Below, piece by piece: positions 62,218 through 64,000 of a DNA stretch of 64,000 bases. The stretch is taken from assembly GCA_963714065.1 (NCBI GenBank), contig OY970226.1:1922001-1986000 (forward strand), given 5' to 3'. The notes under the pieces are model-generated. The model did not search any database. It was not told the origin of the DNA and saw only the letters and a program-made list of their open reading frames with translations. The stretch comes from JAZKID01 sp963714065. Its GTDB lineage: Bacteria; Pseudomonadota; Alphaproteobacteria; Rhizobiales; UBA4765. Every line of letters begins with the position of its first letter. Position 1 is the stretch's first letter. Made by a program: the position numbers and the translations under genes.

Positions 62218-62998
62218 ATCCGGCTTCAGGCTGCGCGTCGCTTTCGTCTGGGCCACGCTGCTTGCGCTGTTCGTTTTGTTTTTCCTGAATTTCGATCTGA
62301 AATTTTCCGTCATGATCGAAAAATTTCCGGCGCTTGCCGGTTTCGGGCTTTCCAACGATAATTTCCTGCAGGGCGCGGTACTGACATTGTTCGTCTGCGC
62401 CGTATCGATCCTGTTTTCGATTTTCCTGGGCGGGCTTGCGGCGCTGGGGCGGCTCTCAAGAAGCGCCATTGGCTATGGCATGGCGACATTCTACACGTCG
62501 TTTTTTCGCGGCACGCCGCTGCTTGTACAGATTTTCCTGATCTATGTCGGCATTCCGCAGCTTGGGCCCGTGCCGCATGCGGTGCCGGCGGGCATTATCG
62601 CGCTCTCGCTGAATTACGGCGCCTATTTGAGCGAGATTTTCCGCGCCGGGATTTTATCCGTGGCCAGGCCGCAGCGCGAGGCGGCCTCCGCGCTTGGTTT
62701 GCCGAACTGGCTTGTGATGTGGAAGATCGTGCTGCCGCAGGCGCTGCGCGTCGTCATTCCGCCGACCGGCACGCAATTCATCGCCATGCTGAAAGACAGC
62801 TCGTTAATCTCGGTGATGGGCGTGTGGGAAATCATGTTTCTCGCGCAATCTTACGGCCGCGCCAGTTACCGCTATCTCGAAATGCTCGTTACCGCCGCGT
62901 TGATCTACTGGGCGATGTCGATCATATTCGAACTGGTGCAGGCCCGGCTTGAAGTGTATTACGGCAGGGGCTTCGAGCAGAAATCATGGCACCACTGA
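62195..62998 (+). CDS. polar amino acid ABC transporter permease (HisM/GlnP type)
   Basis: This is a 267-residue inner-membrane protein with an N-terminal anchor (about 12-32) and a core of about five segments. The EAA loop that docks the ATPase is REAASALGLPNWLVMWKIVLP; the preceding SFFRGTPLLVQIFLIYVG is typical of the His/Glu/Gln family. The start is probably TTG at 62195, inside the binding-protein gene. The ATPase gene is not in the window and may lie after the dioxygenase gene. Confidence 0.92.
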   Translation: MISRQNPKSGFRLRVAFVWATLLALFVLFFLNFDLKFSVMIEKFPALAGFGLSNDNFLQGAVLTLFVCAVSILFSIFLGGLAALGRLSRSAIGYGMATFYTSFFRGTPLLVQIFLIYVGIPQLGPVPHAVPAGIIALSLNYGAYLSEIFRAGILSVARPQREAASALGLPNWLVMWKIVLPQALRVVIPPTGTQFIAMLKDSSLISVMGVWEIMFLAQSYGRASYRYLEMLVTAALIYWAMSIIFELVQARLEVYYGRGFEQKSWHH

Positions 62999-64000
62999 AT
63001 ATAGAGGATTACGACATCACGCCCGAGCGCGGTTTTCTCACGCGTTACGATATGTGCGGGACAAAACTGCCGGATGATTTTGCATCCATAGAGACGACGG
63101 GCGCCAACCTGTCGCGTTTTCTGACCACCGGGCGCATCCGCAGTTTTCTCGATCGATTGCCGGAAATCGATATCGCAAAACATCTCGACAAATTGTCGCC
63201 CGCGCAGGTGCAATTATTGATGGTGCGCTATTCCTTCATCGTGCAGGCCTATGTGTGGGGCGAGGCGCAAGCGCCATCCAGACTGCCGCGCAATATCGCC
63301 GTGCCTTATTGCAAACTCGCTGAACATATCGGCGAATTTCCGCTGCTGCCTTATGCGTCCTACACGCTCAACAACTGGTTCAGGCTGGACAAGACGGGCG
63401 GTATCGATCTCGACAATATCAGCGTCATCCAGAATTTCTACGGCGGCGTCGACGAGAACTGGTTCATTCTCGTGCATGTCGAGATCGAGGCGAAGGCGGG
63501 CGCGGCATTGGCCGCCATTCCTGTCTTGATCGAAGCGGTCGATCAAAAAGATGCCGCGCAGGTGCGCACAGGCCTGCAACAGATTTTCGATGCCTGGGAA
63601 AAAATCCAGCCCGTATTCGCGCGCATGGTGGAGAAATGCGATCCTTACATTTATTACAACCGCGTGCGACCTTATATCCACGGCTGGAAGGGAAACCCGG
63701 CACTGCCGGACGGTCTTGTCTATGAAGGCGTCGAAAAATTCGGCGGCAAGGGGCAGAAATTTTGCGGGCAGACCGGCTCGCAAAGCTCGATCGTGCCGAC
63801 CATGGATGCGCTGCTCGGCATTTCGCACGAGAACGATCCGTTGCGCGATTTTCTCGATGAACTGCATCAGTACCGGCCGGTGAAGCATCGCCGCTTTATC
63901 GAGGAGGTGAGCAAGCGCAGCCATCTGCGCGATTTCGTGAAAGCGTCGAACGATGCGGAACTGGTGCGGCTGTATAACGGCATTATCGAGCATGTGCAGA
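62986..64000 (+). CDS. indoleamine 2,3-dioxygenase (3' end beyond window)
   Basis: At least 338 residues are visible, open to the window edge. It matches the eukaryotic-type IDO over its whole visible length: AYVWGE, LPRNIAVPYCKLAEHI, YIHGWKGNPALPDGLVYEG, GQTGSQSSIVPTMDALLGI. The enzyme is a haem protein that opens the indole ring of tryptophan to give N-formylkynurenine. An Arg equivalent to human Arg231 is kept (YYNRVRPYIHGW). The position of human Ser167 appears to be His164 (WFILVHVEIEA). The haem-ligand His lies beyond the window. It overlaps the permease gene by 13 bases. Confidence 0.92.
   Translation, partial: MAPLNIEDYDITPERGFLTRYDMCGTKLPDDFASIETTGANLSRFLTTGRIRSFLDRLPEIDIAKHLDKLSPAQVQLLMVRYSFIVQAYVWGEAQAPSRLPRNIAVPYCKLAEHIGEFPLLPYASYTLNNWFRLDKTGGIDLDNISVIQNFYGGVDENWFILVHVEIEAKAGAALAAIPVLIEAVDQKDAAQVRTGLQQIFDAWEKIQPVFARMVEKCDPYIYYNRVRPYIHGWKGNPALPDGLVYEGVEKFGGKGQKFCGQTGSQSSIVPTMDALLGISHENDPLRDFLDELHQYRPVKHRRFIEEVSKRSHLRDFVKASNDAELVRLYNGIIEHVQ

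Overview
The window looks like a chromosomal segment of an alphaproteobacterium of moderately high GC. I infer this from PleD, the LdtR/LdtP pair, MipZ, an NDUFA12-type complex I protein, DUF1489 and DUF2155 genes, and two conserved orders: glyA-nrdR-ribD-ribE-ribH-nusB-thiL, and M48 protease-DsbA-aroQ-accB-accC-aat-DUF2155-NDUFA12. It resembles Rhodospirillales-like or deeper lineages, but I cannot place it further. I see no tRNA, rRNA, prophage or CRISPR.

Layout. 1-11.3 kb: 3' part of pleD, rpmG, a minus-strand housekeeping run (pyrB, plsY, dprA, topA, DUF983, Nudix), ruvX, a UPF0173 hydrolase and hemB. 11.4-15 kb: a valine-degradation operon (acyl-CoA dehydrogenase, 3-hydroxyisobutyryl-CoA hydrolase, 3-hydroxyisobutyrate dehydrogenase) with an embedded membrane protein. 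15-17.2 kb: ldtR and its likely target, the L,D-transpeptidase gene ldtP. 18-24 kb: glyA, nrdR, riboflavin genes, nusB, thiL. 24-30 kb: a frameshifted glnA, a lipoprotein, and the B12-dependent ribonucleotide reductase nrdJ with a possible NrdR box. 30.5-31.7 kb: two tandem receiver-domain proteins. 31.7-40.6 kb: complex I accessory gene, DUF2155, aat, accC-accB, a cupin, aroQ, dsbA, a GIY-YIG nuclease unit and an M48 protease. 40.9-47.8 kb: ElyC/YdcF-like, GST, and methylcrotonyl-CoA carboxylase (mccB, mccA) split by two small paralogous orphans and a possible small RNA. 47.9-60.6 kb: putA, mipZ, a J-domain protein, a carboxypeptidase with a frameshifted SPOR tail, clpS-clpA, radC, map. 61-64 kb: an amino-acid ABC transporter (binding protein and permease) overlapping an indoleamine 2,3-dioxygenase gene that runs off the end.

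The most unusual signal is the intergenic space. It is full of hairpin repeats that I group as R1-R8. R3 has ends reading CGTCATCCCCGCG; R2 starts GTCATCCTGAGCG; R4 starts CGTCATTGCCGGG; R1 is a roughly 100 bp GTCATCCCCGGCGAG element; R7 is a 150 bp CCCCACCCTAACC element. They nest inside one another, usually at the centre of the host repeat (for example R6[R3[R2]] at 35264-35469). A further bipartite element, called DH here (palindrome of 24-26 bp, 11-nt AT-rich spacer, second palindrome), has entered several of them. One R3 copy carries a GIY-YIG nuclease gene between perfect 29-bp inverted ends (38791-39157), which suggests that the gene-free R3 copies could be its non-autonomous relatives. 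R3 also sits inside the coding region of the DUF2155 gene, and R7 supplies the translation-initiation region of two unrelated genes.

Two genes (glnA and the SPOR-tailed carboxypeptidase) each carry one extra base. Assembly error is a real possibility for both.
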